The translations under genes and the position numbers were made by a program. Positions 35,656 through 44,221 of a DNA stretch of 64,000 nt are shown in pieces (position 1 is the stretch's first letter; each line of letters opens with the position of its first letter). Source of the stretch: JAICUY01 sp035708065 (GTDB lineage Bacteria > Chloroflexota > Limnocylindria > QHBO01); NCBI GenBank assembly GCA_035708065.1, contig DASSTC010000016.1:17783-81782 (forward strand), given 5' to 3'. The notes beneath the pieces were generated by a model, which had not been told where the DNA came from, did not search any database, and saw only the letters and a list, made by a program, of their open reading frames with translations.

Positions 35656-36975
35656 TCAGCCCTGGACCACTTCCTGGAACAGGTCGTTCCACTGCGACTC
35701 CTCGTCCTCGCTGAGCGCCTTGTAGCTGTAGACCTTGGCCAGCATGTCCTCGGTCGGGAAGACGAGCGGCGACGCGGCCACGGTGTTCAGGTAGTCCGAC
35801 GTCTCCGAGTCGCCCTCGTCCGACGCGTCCTTGGCGTGCTGCTCGATGATCGCCTTCGCCTCTGGGACCGGGCAGATGTAGTTCACGTACTCGGTGATCT
35901 GCGCCGCGATCTCGGGCTGGTAGACGAAGTTCATCATCTGCTGGGCGTCGACCGGATGCTTCGCGTGGGCCGGGATCGCCATGTTGTCGACCCACAGGAT
36001 GCCGCCCTCCTCGGGGACGACGAACTTGAGGTCCGGGTTGTCGAACTGGAGCTGGAACACGTCGCCGGACCAGGCCATGGTGACCGCCAGGTCGCCGTTG
36101 GCCAGCGCATCCGCGTACGAGTTGTCGTAATAGTCTCGGACCAGGGGCCCCTGCTCGAGCAGCTTCTGCTGTGCGCGCTTGACGTCGTCGATGGTGGCGT
36201 CGAGCGGCTTCACACCGATGCCCAGCAGCGCCAGGTTCATCGTGTCGCGCATCTCGGTGAACATCCCGATCTTGCCCTTGAACGTGGGGTCGAACAGGTC
36301 CTTCCAGCTGGTGACCTCGCGCTTGGTGAGCTTCGGGTTGTAGGCGATGCCGGTGATCCCGGACTGCCACGGCACGCTGTGCAGGTTGTTCGGGTCGTAG
36401 CCGGGGTTCTGGTACTTGTCGCCGGCGTGCTCGCCGAAGTTCGGCACGTTGGCGGCGACGTCGATCTCCTCCAGGTAGCCCAGCCCGGCCATCTTGGTGA
36501 TCATCCAGTCGGTGACCACGATGAGGTCGTAGCCGGTGTCCTGCCCTGCCGCGAGGACCGGCTGGATCTTGCCGAAGAACGAGACGTTGTCCTCGATGTC
36601 CTCGGTGTAGCTCACCTTCGAGTTCGTCGCCGCCTCGTAGTCGGTGATCGTCTTGTGCTTGGTCTCGTCCTCTTCATCGGTGTCGATGTAGAGCGGCCAG
36701 TTCGCAAAGTTGAGCACGCCCGCCGCGCTCGGCTGCGGTGTCGGCGCCACGCTGGCGCTGCCGGATACGCTCGGCGCAGCGCTGGATGGCTTGGGCGTCG
36801 TGGCTGGACCGATGCCACACGCCGCGAGGATCGCCGGCAGGGACAGCGCCGACCCGGCGATCAGGCCGCCGCGGCCCGCTCGCCGCAGGAAGCTTCGGCG
36901 CGAAAGTCGCTCGTTGGCGACCGCGCGCTCGATGGCACGCTCGATCCGGCTCAGCTGGTCGTGGTCGTCAGGCAT
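35656..36975 (-). CDS. potD: Polyamine-binding lipoprotein PotD
   Basis: 439 residues from ATG 36975, decided by the ribosome site AAGGAGC 5 nt upstream (36981-36987 on the plus strand). The N-terminus carries a twin-arginine motif (LSRRSFLRRAG), a hydrophobic stretch and a lipobox LAACG, so a Tat-exported lipoprotein is predicted, with a Ser/Pro/Ala linker. LNFANWPLYIDTDEEDETKHKTI opens the binding domain; WQSGITGIAYNPKLTKREV and GEEG-type EEGGILWVDNMAIP close the ligand pocket. Placing potD second (A-D-B-C) differs from the usual potABCD order. Its start overlaps the end of potA by 8 nt. Confidence 0.92.
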   Translation of the reverse strand: MPDDHDQLSRIERAIERAVANERLSRRSFLRRAGRGGLIAGSALSLPAILAACGIGPATTPKPSSAAPSVSGSASVAPTPQPSAAGVLNFANWPLYIDTDEEDETKHKTITDYEAATNSKVSYTEDIEDNVSFFGKIQPVLAAGQDTGYDLIVVTDWMITKMAGLGYLEEIDVAANVPNFGEHAGDKYQNPGYDPNNLHSVPWQSGITGIAYNPKLTKREVTSWKDLFDPTFKGKIGMFTEMRDTMNLALLGIGVKPLDATIDDVKRAQQKLLEQGPLVRDYYDNSYADALANGDLAVTMAWSGDVFQLQFDNPDLKFVVPEEGGILWVDNMAIPAHAKHPVDAQQMMNFVYQPEIAAQITEYVNYICPVPEAKAIIEQHAKDASDEGDSETSDYLNTVAASPLVFPTEDMLAKVYSYKALSEDEESQWNDLFQEVVQG

Positions 36976-38134
36976 CGGTGGCTCCTTGTGCGTCTGCGTC
37001 GATGGCATCGGTCGAAATGGGATCGCCGGCCGAGCCGGCGTCGATGACGAAGGTGTGCTGTGGCTTCCAGGTCAGGCGCACACGCTGGCCGTCCGCCAGC
37101 GCCTCCTTGGCGCCGCTCGTCTCCAGGTTCTGGGCGTAGACACTCAGCCGTTGGCCATCCCGCGTCTCCACCAGGTACTGGGTGCTGACGCCGATGTAGC
37201 TGGCGTCGAGGATCGTGGCGTCGAGCACGTTGAGGCCGTGCGTGCTCGTGGTCGTGTCGTCGTGGAGGGCAACGCGCAGCTTCTCGGGTCGGACCCCGAC
37301 GCGCACCCGCGGGGAGCCGTTGACCGTGGCCTTCGGTGCGCGGAGCAGCGTTCCGTCGTCGAGCCGCACGGTGGTCAGCTCGTCGTCGGTGCCGGCCACG
37401 TCGCCCTCGAGGAGGTTGCTGACGCCCAGGAAGCCGGCCACGAACTCAGTGGCCGGCCGCTCGTAGAGCTCCTCCGGTGCGCCGAGCTGCTCGATGTGAC
37501 CGGCGCGCATGACCGCGATGCGGTCGGACATCGTCATCGCCTCTTCCTGGTCGTGCGTGACGTAGATGAAGGTGATGCCGACCTCGGTCTGAATGCGCTT
37601 CAGCTCGATCTGCATCTGCTTGCGCAGCTTCAGGTCGAGGGCGCCGAGCGGCTCGTCGAGCAGGAGGACCTGCGGATGGTTGATCAGCGCGCGGGCGAGT
37701 GCGACCCGCTGCTGCTGCCCGCCGGACAGCTGCGACGGCTTGCGGCGCTCGTAGCCGGGGAGCTCGACGAGCTCGAGGAGCGCGGCGACCTGGTGGCGGA
37801 TCTCGGAGTCGGGGACGCGGCGACGGCGCAGCCCGAAGGCCACGTTCTCGTAGACCGTCAGGTGCGGGAAGAGGGCGTAGCTCTGGAAGACGGTGTTGAC
37901 GTCGCGCTTGAACGGCGGCAGCCCGGTGACATCCTTCTCGGCCAGGAAGATGTGGCCGTTCGTCGCGTCCTCGAAGCCGCCGATCATCCGCAGCGTGGTC
38001 GTCTTGCCGCACCCCGACGGTCCGAGCATGGAAAAGAACTCGCCGCGAATGATCTCGAGCGAGAGGTCGTCGACGGCAACGACTTCCGCGAATCGCTTCG
38101 TGACGTGATCGAGGCGGACGTCGACCTGTGGCAC
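36968..38134 (-). CDS. potA: Polyamine ABC importer ATPase PotA
   Basis: 388 residues. Walker A GPSGCGKTTTLRMIGGFE, Q-loop TVFQSYALFPHLTVYEN, signature LSGGQQQRVALARAL, Walker B LLLDEPLGALD and H-loop YVTHDQEEAMTMSDR are all intact. The C-terminal half is the TOBE regulatory domain (VRVGVRPEKLRV). It is first in the operon and preceded by a clear promoter (38190-38220). Confidence 0.95.
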   Translation of the reverse strand: MPQVDVRLDHVTKRFAEVVAVDDLSLEIIRGEFFSMLGPSGCGKTTTLRMIGGFEDATNGHIFLAEKDVTGLPPFKRDVNTVFQSYALFPHLTVYENVAFGLRRRRVPDSEIRHQVAALLELVELPGYERRKPSQLSGGQQQRVALARALINHPQVLLLDEPLGALDLKLRKQMQIELKRIQTEVGITFIYVTHDQEEAMTMSDRIAVMRAGHIEQLGAPEELYERPATEFVAGFLGVSNLLEGDVAGTDDELTTVRLDDGTLLRAPKATVNGSPRVRVGVRPEKLRVALHDDTTTSTHGLNVLDATILDASYIGVSTQYLVETRDGQRLSVYAQNLETSGAKEALADGQRVRLTWKPQHTFVIDAGSAGDPISTDAIDADAQGATDA

Positions 38135-38189
38135 TCAGGACCTCGGGGAGAGGGTGAACCTTGTCGAGTTGCTGCAGGGTTGGTGCGGC

Positions 38190-38220
38190 AGTATAGCGGC
38201 GCTTGTGCTCGCCGCGTCAA
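38190..38220 (-). promoter_or_regulatory. potA promoter with MerR-type long spacer and internal inverted repeat
   Basis: On the minus strand, -35 TTGACG (38220-38215) and -10 TATACT (38195-38190) are separated by 19 bp, with potA starting 55 nt downstream. The spacer is filled by an inverted repeat, GCGGCG (38196-38201) and CGCCGC (38210-38215), with 8 nt between the arms. A 19-20-bp spacer carrying a dyad is the known hallmark of promoters activated by MerR proteins through DNA distortion. The operon itself encodes a MerR-domain regulator. Confidence 0.7.
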
Positions 38221-38479
38221 CGGGTTCTGGGCGTCGCGGCGTGCGGCGAGGGAACGAAGGATCATGAGTACCGGTTCCCGTAGGCGCCGCTAATCCGTCG
38301 GTCGGCAGGTGCGAACCGAATAACGGTCCTGCTGGGAGTCGGTAACACTGGGCCAGCCCGATCGGATGCGGATAACGGCTCCCAGCGATCTCATGAGCGG
38401 CTCACGACCGGCATCGGTCTGGAATACCGAATCCCGTGGGGATCGGTAAGCACCATCACAGGCCGGCACGGCAGAACGG
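38221..38479. other. Intergenic region between potA promoter and small ORF
   Basis: The gap between potA (38134) and the acyl-CoA dehydrogenase (38736) is about 600 bp, the longest non-coding stretch in the window. In this part I see no convincing gene, tRNA or known RNA. Several short repeated elements (ATAACGG twice; GGTAA) and one copy of GCATCGGTC (38411-38419) are present. Confidence 0.5.
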
Positions 38480-38647
38480 ATGCAACCCTTCGGTCGCTCG
38501 GCGCGTCTGAAGCGGTACATGGCCAAGCCAAACCACGCCAAGCGATCGAGGCCTCGCCCGGTGAGCTCGCGCAAGCTCCGCTCATCGGCCCGGCGCGCGG
38601 CAGATCGCCGAACCCGGCGCGAGCTGGAGCGCTGGCGCCGCAGCTGA
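38480..38647 (+). CDS. Possible small, very basic protein
   Basis: A 55-codon frame starting MQPFGRSARLKRYMAK, extremely rich in Arg and Lys (for example RRTRRELERWRR at the end), with no acidic patch until the C-terminus. It stops 8 nt before a hairpin terminator (38656-38682), which supports it being a real transcript end. No ribosome site or family is recognised. It could be a nucleic-acid-binding peptide or a chance frame in GC-rich DNA. Confidence 0.4.
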   Translation: MQPFGRSARLKRYMAKPNHAKRSRPRPVSSRKLRSSARRAADRRTRRELERWRRS

Positions 38648-38655
38648 GCTCGAGG

Positions 38656-38682
38656 AACGCCGGCCGAGTCCCGACCGGCGTT
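38656..38682 (+). terminator. Hairpin terminator after the small basic ORF
   Basis: AACGCCGG (38656-38663) and CCGGCGTT (38675-38682) form a perfect 8-bp stem with an 11-nt loop, followed by CTTGCT. It lies 54 nt before the acyl-CoA dehydrogenase start and just upstream of a TACACT box (38688-38693). Confidence 0.6.
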
Positions 38683-38735
38683 CTTGCTACACTCCGAACG
38701 CCCCGCAATCTCGCAGCCCGGAGTGCCCGTCGCCC

Positions 38736-39887
38736 ATGGACTTTGCGCTCGACGCACAGCACGAGGAGATCCGTCGCACGGTGCGAGACTTCGCCGAGCG
38801 ACGGATCGCGCCGGTCGCCGACGAGCTGGAGCGCAAGGGCGCGTTTCCGTACGAGATCGTCCGCGAGGCCGCCGGCCTCGGGCTGCTGGGCGTGCCGTAT
38901 CCCGAGGAGGTCGGCGGGACCGGGCTCGACAACCTGGCCTACGCCATCACCATCGAGGAGCTGGCACGGGTGTCGGGCAGCGTGGCGATCATCGTCAGCG
39001 CCCACACTTCCCTCGGCTGCTACCCGCTCTACCTCGCCGGGACGCCCGAGCAGAAGGAGAAGTACCTCCGCCCGCTGGCCAGTGGCCAGAAGCTCGGGGC
39101 CTACGGTCTGACCGAGCCCGGCGCAGGGTCCGACTCGCGCGGAACGCGCACCCGCGCCGCGCGCGATGGCGACGAATGGGTCCTCAACGGCAGCAAGCGC
39201 TTCATCACCAACGCCGGCGCGGCCGATACCTACATCGTCACCGCGGTCACCGAGAAGAGCGCCGACAGCGGTCGGATCAGCGCCTTCATCGTCGATAAAG
39301 ACACGCCGGGCTTCTCGATCGGCCGCATCGAGGAGAAGATGGGCCTCCACGCCTCGAACACCGGCGAGCTCCTGTTCGAGGACTGCCACATTCCCGCCGA
39401 GAACCTGCTCGGTGAGGAGGGCGAGGGCGACAAGCTCTTCCTGGCGACGCTGGACGGGGGTCGCATCGGCATCGGCGCGATGGCACTCGGCCTGGCGCAG
39501 GCGGCCTACGAGGCCGCATCGGCCTATGCGAAGGAGCGCAAGCAGTTCGGCAAGCCGATCGGGGCCTTCCAGGGGGTCGCCTTTATGATCGCCGACATGG
39601 CCACCCAGACCGATGCCGCCCGGATGATGGTCTATCGCGCGGCGTGGCTGAAGGACTGCGGGCAGCCGTTCAGCACCGAGGCGGCGATGGCCAAGCTCTT
39701 CGCCTCCGAGGTCGCGCAGCAGGTCACCAACGACGCGGTCCAGGTGCACGGTGGCTACGGCTACATCACCGAGTACCGAGTCGAGCGCTACCTGCGCGAC
39801 GCGAAGCTCACCGAGATCGGCGAGGGAACGAGCCAGATCCAGCGCATGGTCATCGCGCGCAACCTCCTCGGGGTGCGCTCCGGCTAG
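38736..39887 (+). CDS. Acyl-CoA dehydrogenase
   Basis: 383 residues, the standard FAD flavoprotein length. MDFALDAQHEEIRRTVRDFAERR, YGLTEPGAGSDSRGTRT, NGSKRFITNAGAADTYIV, ERKQFGKPIGAFQGVAFMIADM and HGGYGYITEYRVERYLRDAK are in order. The catalytic base is the Glu in TEIGEGTSQIQ, the placement seen in short- and branched-chain enzymes. It oxidises an acyl-CoA to the enoyl-CoA and passes electrons to ETF. With acetoacetyl-CoA synthetase convergent to it, a role in branched-chain amino acid or short-chain fatty acid use is likely. Confidence 0.92.
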   Translation: MDFALDAQHEEIRRTVRDFAERRIAPVADELERKGAFPYEIVREAAGLGLLGVPYPEEVGGTGLDNLAYAITIEELARVSGSVAIIVSAHTSLGCYPLYLAGTPEQKEKYLRPLASGQKLGAYGLTEPGAGSDSRGTRTRAARDGDEWVLNGSKRFITNAGAADTYIVTAVTEKSADSGRISAFIVDKDTPGFSIGRIEEKMGLHASNTGELLFEDCHIPAENLLGEEGEGDKLFLATLDGGRIGIGAMALGLAQAAYEAASAYAKERKQFGKPIGAFQGVAFMIADMATQTDAARMMVYRAAWLKDCGQPFSTEAAMAKLFASEVAQQVTNDAVQVHGGYGYITEYRVERYLRDAKLTEIGEGTSQIQRMVIARNLLGVRSG

Positions 39888-39937
39888 GGCGGTTTCGGGA
39901 TCGGTCCGGCGCTTCGTCGGGGTGATTCACCACGGAC

Positions 39938-39974
39938 TCAGATGACCGGGAACCCGGGGCTCTCGTGCATCTGA
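39938..39974. terminator. Two-tier hairpin between convergent genes
   Basis: TCAGATG (39938-39944) and CATCTGA (39968-39974) are perfect 7-bp arms, and CCGGG/CCCGG (39946-39957) forms an inner pair inside the 23-nt loop. It lies between the acyl-CoA dehydrogenase stop (39887) and the acetoacetyl-CoA synthetase stop (40099), where a bidirectional terminator is expected. The rest of this 211-bp gap shows nothing. Confidence 0.5.
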
Positions 39975-40098
39975 TTCAGCCAAGACCGCAAATCGACCGA
40001 TCCCACTGGTTTTCCCCTTCAGACGCGCTGTCTTGATTCACGAGCGCCGTCAGGTGCATGAGCGCCAGTCGCTGTCGGTCGTTTGAGTCCGAGCAGAA

Positions 40099-42045
40099 TC
40101 ACCGACCGGTGCGCGACCCAGCCAGGGCCACGAATGCGTCCAGGGCTTCGGGGTTCGCCAGCGAGCCGCGCGACGCCGCAACCTCCGGCGAAACGCCCGA
40201 CAGGATCCGCTTCAACGGGACCTCGAGCTTCTTGCCGGAGAGCGTGCGCGGCACGCCCGGAACCGCCTCGATCCGGTCCGGCACATGCCGCGGCGACAGC
40301 TCCGAGCGCAGTGTCGAGCGCAGCCGATCGCGCAGCCCCGCGTCGAGTGAGGCACCCGGCGCCAGCGCCACGAATAGGAGGAGCTCGTCGGTCTCCTCGA
40401 GGTGGAGGACGACCGAATCGGCGATCTCGGGGAAGCCCTCGACCACGGCGTAGAACTCGGCAGTCCCCACGCGCACGCCGCCGCGGTTCAGCGTGGCGTC
40501 CGAGCGCCCGCTGATCACGCACGAACCGCGGGACGTGATCGTGATCCAGTCGCCGTGGCGCCAGACGCCGGGGAAGTCGGCGAAGTAGGCCTCGCGGTAG
40601 CGAGCGCCTGTGGGGTCGTTCCAGAAGGCGGCGGGCATGGACGGCATCGGTCTGGTCAGCACCAGCTCGCCCTGCGAGCCGACCACCGGCACCCCGGAGG
40701 GAGAGAACGCCTCGACGGCGCAGCCCAGGTGGCGGCAGCTGATCTCGCCTTCCCAGACCGGGACGAGCGGCGAGGCGCCGACGAACGCCGTGCACACATC
40801 CGTCCCGCCCGAGACCGACTGGAGCTGCAACGACGGTCCGACCGCGGAATAGACCCAGCGAAAGCCCTCGGCCGGCAACGGCGCGCCGGTCGAGCCGATG
40901 CCACGCAACCGTGACAGGTCGAACGTCGTCCTCGGCGTCAGCCCGGCCTTGCGACAGGCCATCAGGAAGGGCGCGGACGTGCCGAAGTAGGTCATGGCCG
41001 TCTCTTCCGCCAGGGCCCACAGCGCATCGAGCGAGGGATGGGCCGGAGAGCCGTCGAAGAGCACGATCGTCGAGTCGACGAGCAGCCCGGAAACCAGGTA
41101 GTTCCACATCATCCAGCCGGTCGTGGTGAACCAGAAGAACCGGTCGCGCGCACCCAGGTCATGGTGCAGGGCGTGGATCTTGAGATGCTCGAGCAGGATC
41201 CCGCCGTGGCGGTGGACGATCGGCTTTGGGAGGCCGGTCGTGCCCGAGCTGTAGAGGATGTAGAGCGGGTGGTCGAACTCGACCGGGTCGAACGCGAGCT
41301 CGCCCGGCTCGGACGTCAGCTCCTCCCAGCTGACGCTGTCCGCCAGGCCGATCGCCAGGTAGGGCACGCAGACCACGGCGCTCAGCGACGGCAGAGCGGC
41401 GCGAATGGCGGCCACTTCGGCGGTCCGGTCCACGACGTGGTCGCCGTATCGGTAGCCGTCGATGGTGAGCAGCACCTTCGGCGCAATCTGCGCGAAGCGA
41501 TCGACCACCGAGCGCGTGCCGAACTCCGGCGCACAGGAGCTCCAGATCGCGCCGAGGCTGGCGGTCGCCAGCAGCCCGATGGTTGCCTCCGGAATGTTCG
41601 GCAGGTAGGCGGCGACCCGATCGCCGGAACCGACCCCCAAGCGCTGCAGGCCGGCGCGCGCCCGTGCCACCGCGCCGCGCAGCCCTGCGGCGCTCATCTC
41701 CGTCGGCGGACGGGTCTGGGAGCGAGCGACGATCACCACGTCGTTGTCGGCTCGACCGGCGAGGCGCAGTGCACGATCGGCGTAGTTCAGGCGGACGTCC
41801 GGGAACCAGCGCGCATCGGGCATGGCGTCATCCGGCAGGACCTCGGACGGACGCTCACCAAGCTCGAAGTAGTCCCAGACCGATGCCCAGAAAGCCCCGA
41901 CCTCGTCGACCGACCAGCGCCACAGCTCGTCGTAGGTGGCGAACGATCGGCCGCGTTCGCGCTCCATCCAGCGCAGGTAGTCGCCGATGCGTGTCCGCTC
42001 GCGAACATCCTCTGGAGGGTGCCACAGCACGTTCGGGATGCCCAT
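40099..42045 (-). CDS. Acetoacetyl-CoA synthetase
   Basis: 648 residues, the normal AacS length. MGIPNVLWHPPEDV and RERGRSFATYDELWRWSVDEVGAFW are the family-specific opening. AMP-forming ligase motifs follow: YILYSSGTTGLPKPIVHRHGG (P-loop), TGWMMWNYLVSGLL, VSGGTDVCTAFVG, DWITITSRGSCVISGRSDATLNRGGVRVG, and the C-terminal LSGKKLEVPLKRIL with the catalytic Lys. It activates acetoacetate with ATP and CoA. The start is divergent from the 42082 gene, with only 36 bp between; a CATCAT box lies 6 nt before the ATG. Confidence 0.92.
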   Translation of the reverse strand: MGIPNVLWHPPEDVRERTRIGDYLRWMERERGRSFATYDELWRWSVDEVGAFWASVWDYFELGERPSEVLPDDAMPDARWFPDVRLNYADRALRLAGRADNDVVIVARSQTRPPTEMSAAGLRGAVARARAGLQRLGVGSGDRVAAYLPNIPEATIGLLATASLGAIWSSCAPEFGTRSVVDRFAQIAPKVLLTIDGYRYGDHVVDRTAEVAAIRAALPSLSAVVCVPYLAIGLADSVSWEELTSEPGELAFDPVEFDHPLYILYSSGTTGLPKPIVHRHGGILLEHLKIHALHHDLGARDRFFWFTTTGWMMWNYLVSGLLVDSTIVLFDGSPAHPSLDALWALAEETAMTYFGTSAPFLMACRKAGLTPRTTFDLSRLRGIGSTGAPLPAEGFRWVYSAVGPSLQLQSVSGGTDVCTAFVGASPLVPVWEGEISCRHLGCAVEAFSPSGVPVVGSQGELVLTRPMPSMPAAFWNDPTGARYREAYFADFPGVWRHGDWITITSRGSCVISGRSDATLNRGGVRVGTAEFYAVVEGFPEIADSVVLHLEETDELLLFVALAPGASLDAGLRDRLRSTLRSELSPRHVPDRIEAVPGVPRTLSGKKLEVPLKRILSGVSPEVAASRGSLANPEALDAFVALAGSRTGR

Positions 42046-42081
42046 GGACCGATGATGCCAGACCGGGTTACCGTTGACCGC

Positions 42082-44220
42082 ATGCTCCCGCGCGCGGCCT
42101 GCCTGGCGCTGGCCTGCCTGCTGGTCGCGCCGATGGCGAACGTCCGCGCGGCCGATCCGCCAGCCGCGATCCCGATTCCCGGCGAGCCCGGCGCGCAGTT
42201 CATCGATGGCGCGGCGTTCGGCGGCATCGTCGCGGACCTCGACGGCGACGGTGCTCGCGAGCTGGTGCGGCTCGTGCCGAAGGCCGATTCGCCCGGCGTG
42301 CTGGCGGTCGACGCCTGGCGGGTCAACGCCGACGGCTCGTGGCAGCCTCTCGGCGAGGTGCCGCTCACCCGGGCAGCCAGCGTGAACGAAATCGTCAGTG
42401 AGCGTCCGGCGCAGCGCAACCCGATGCGCCCGGTCGGCGTCGGCGAACCCGCCCGCTTCCTGATGTGGAACGACGGCACGCGGGAGCGGCTGCTGGTCGC
42501 CACGATCGCCGCCAGCCTCGAGCCGGTCGCCTGCTGCCTCACCGTCTGGCAGGTCGACGAGCGGTCGGCCGGCGCGCCGATCACGTTGAGGCTGCGGCTC
42601 AGCACGCAGGGGAACGCGACCTCCATTCGTTCGCTCGACCTCGACGGCGACCGGCCCGACGAGCTGTTCATCACCCAGGAGCCGGCCCCCGGCCGCCCGG
42701 ATCAGGTGCCGGTGCGCGCCTATGACTGGAACGGCAGCGCATTCCGCGAGTCGCGCTCGATCCTCATTGCACCACCCGGCTGGGAGGCGTTCGCGTCGGG
42801 TGACACCGATGGCCGGCCCGGCGGCGAGGTCCTGATCAGCTCCGACCCGATCGGCGGCAGCGGCAGCGCGGTGCTCAACCGCTTCTGGCTGACCGACGGC
42901 GCGCTGAAGACCGAGTCATGGGCGGTCCGCGCCCGCGGCGCCGTTGCGTCGTTCGATGCCGGCGACGGGCCGCGCATCGTCATCGTGCCACCCGAGATCG
43001 GCCTGACGCTGGTCGTGCGCTGGCCGGCCGGAGGCGCGATCGAGTACGAGTCGGGCGCATCGGACGTCGGACGCCTGCTCGGTGTGCTCGGGAAGGGACC
43101 GAGCACGCGCATCCTGATTGCGGCACACGACGGGGAGAGCGGCTTCCGGATCAGCGGCCCACACCTCGAAGTTGTCCCGGTCCCCAGCGTTGACGGGGCG
43201 GCCGCCGCGCTGGAGCGCAACGGGCTCGACCCGTACGTCGGCGAGCTGCCGGGCGGCCTGTCGGGGGCTGCGGCGTACATCGCCGGCGGGCAGCTGATCG
43301 ATCAGCAGCCATCGTCGAGCCTGCTGCGGCCGCTGGCCATGGCCGCCGTCGCGTCACTGCCCGGGATCACGCCGCTCGGCGTGCTGGGCCGGGGCGAGTC
43401 CTGGACGGCGCTGCTCCACGGGGCGGTCGACACGTCGCGGAACGGCGGCGATCTCGCCGCCCCGATGCTCCGCGCCCCGGCGTCGATCACCGTCGCACTG
43501 ACCACGACCGTGCTCTCGCCCGAGTCGCATGCCGGCGAGCTGCGCCCCGGTTTCGGCGGCGCGGTCTCGCTGGACGCCGGCGGTGGTGCGCTCGCGATCG
43601 GCCGCCGGCCGTTCACCGCGGCGCTATCCGGTCCGCCCGGCTCGTTTGCCCTCAGCGCCACCGGCGGTCCCACGGCCGTGGCCGATCCGGGCACGACCAC
43701 CACGCCATTCCGCGACGGCGCGGTGCAACTGACCATCACCCCGCCCAGCGGCGAGCACCGCTTCAACCTGGGCATCAGCGTCGTGACGCCGGCCGGGCAC
43801 GGCTACGCCGGCACGTGGCGCGTCGAGCTCCTGGACCAGCCGCCGCCGCTCGCCGCCGATACGCCGCTCGCGCCGTTCTCGCTCGATGTGCCGGTCAACG
43901 GCACGACCCGGCCCGGGGCGGCGCTGACGATCGACGGCGGCCCGGTGTCGGTGGCCGCGGACGGCTCGTTCGCCGCCGAGGTGCCGGCCGGCCTCGTCCC
44001 GCGTGACGTCCACCTGGTCGTGACCGATCCGGTCGGCAACGTCACGACCAAGGTGCTCAGCGTCGTCGGCTTCGTCGACTATCGCCGCCTGCCATGGATC
44101 CCGCTCGTCGTGGCGTTGACCGTTGCCGCGGCCGTCGTCCTGTTCTTGCGCGCCCCGCGCCCACGCCCCGAGCCGGCGCGCGCGCCGGACGACGACGCGC
44201 GGCTCGAGGAGATCGACTGA
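42082..44220 (+). CDS. Exported FG-GAP/Ig-like protein with C-terminal membrane anchor
   Basis: 712 residues from ATG 42082, with TACCGT 7 nt upstream. A signal peptide (MLPRAACLALACLLVAPMA, cut near VRAADPP) precedes repeats with calcium-binding-like D-x-D-G-D loops (VADLDGDGARELVRL, LDLDGDRPDELFI, SGDTDGRPGGEVLIS), as in FG-GAP beta-propellers. A beta-rich middle follows, then an Ig-like domain (PVNGTTRPGAALTIDGGPVS...DPVGNVTTKVLSV). One C-terminal helix (WIPLVVALTVAAAVVLFLRA) and a charged tail finish it. It is convergent with, and probably functionally tied to, the minus-strand MoxR/VWA/ABC locus. Family not recognised as a whole. Confidence 0.7.
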   Translation: MLPRAACLALACLLVAPMANVRAADPPAAIPIPGEPGAQFIDGAAFGGIVADLDGDGARELVRLVPKADSPGVLAVDAWRVNADGSWQPLGEVPLTRAASVNEIVSERPAQRNPMRPVGVGEPARFLMWNDGTRERLLVATIAASLEPVACCLTVWQVDERSAGAPITLRLRLSTQGNATSIRSLDLDGDRPDELFITQEPAPGRPDQVPVRAYDWNGSAFRESRSILIAPPGWEAFASGDTDGRPGGEVLISSDPIGGSGSAVLNRFWLTDGALKTESWAVRARGAVASFDAGDGPRIVIVPPEIGLTLVVRWPAGGAIEYESGASDVGRLLGVLGKGPSTRILIAAHDGESGFRISGPHLEVVPVPSVDGAAAALERNGLDPYVGELPGGLSGAAAYIAGGQLIDQQPSSSLLRPLAMAAVASLPGITPLGVLGRGESWTALLHGAVDTSRNGGDLAAPMLRAPASITVALTTTVLSPESHAGELRPGFGGAVSLDAGGGALAIGRRPFTAALSGPPGSFALSATGGPTAVADPGTTTTPFRDGAVQLTITPPSGEHRFNLGISVVTPAGHGYAGTWRVELLDQPPPLAADTPLAPFSLDVPVNGTTRPGAALTIDGGPVSVAADGSFAAEVPAGLVPRDVHLVVTDPVGNVTTKVLSVVGFVDYRRLPWIPLVVALTVAAAVVLFLRAPRPRPEPARAPDDDARLEEID

Positions 44221-44221
44221 G

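Noticed and set aside
38221..38479. Possible tRNA or structured RNA in the long gap
   Set aside because: No T-loop consensus, CCA end or acceptor pairing could be found; short GGTAA/ATAACGG repetitions alone do not support an RNA gene.
41038..42081. N-terminal extension of the 42082 exported protein by about 350 residues
   Set aside because: It lies antisense to acetoacetyl-CoA synthetase. The signal peptide and the TACCGT box both point to ATG 42082.
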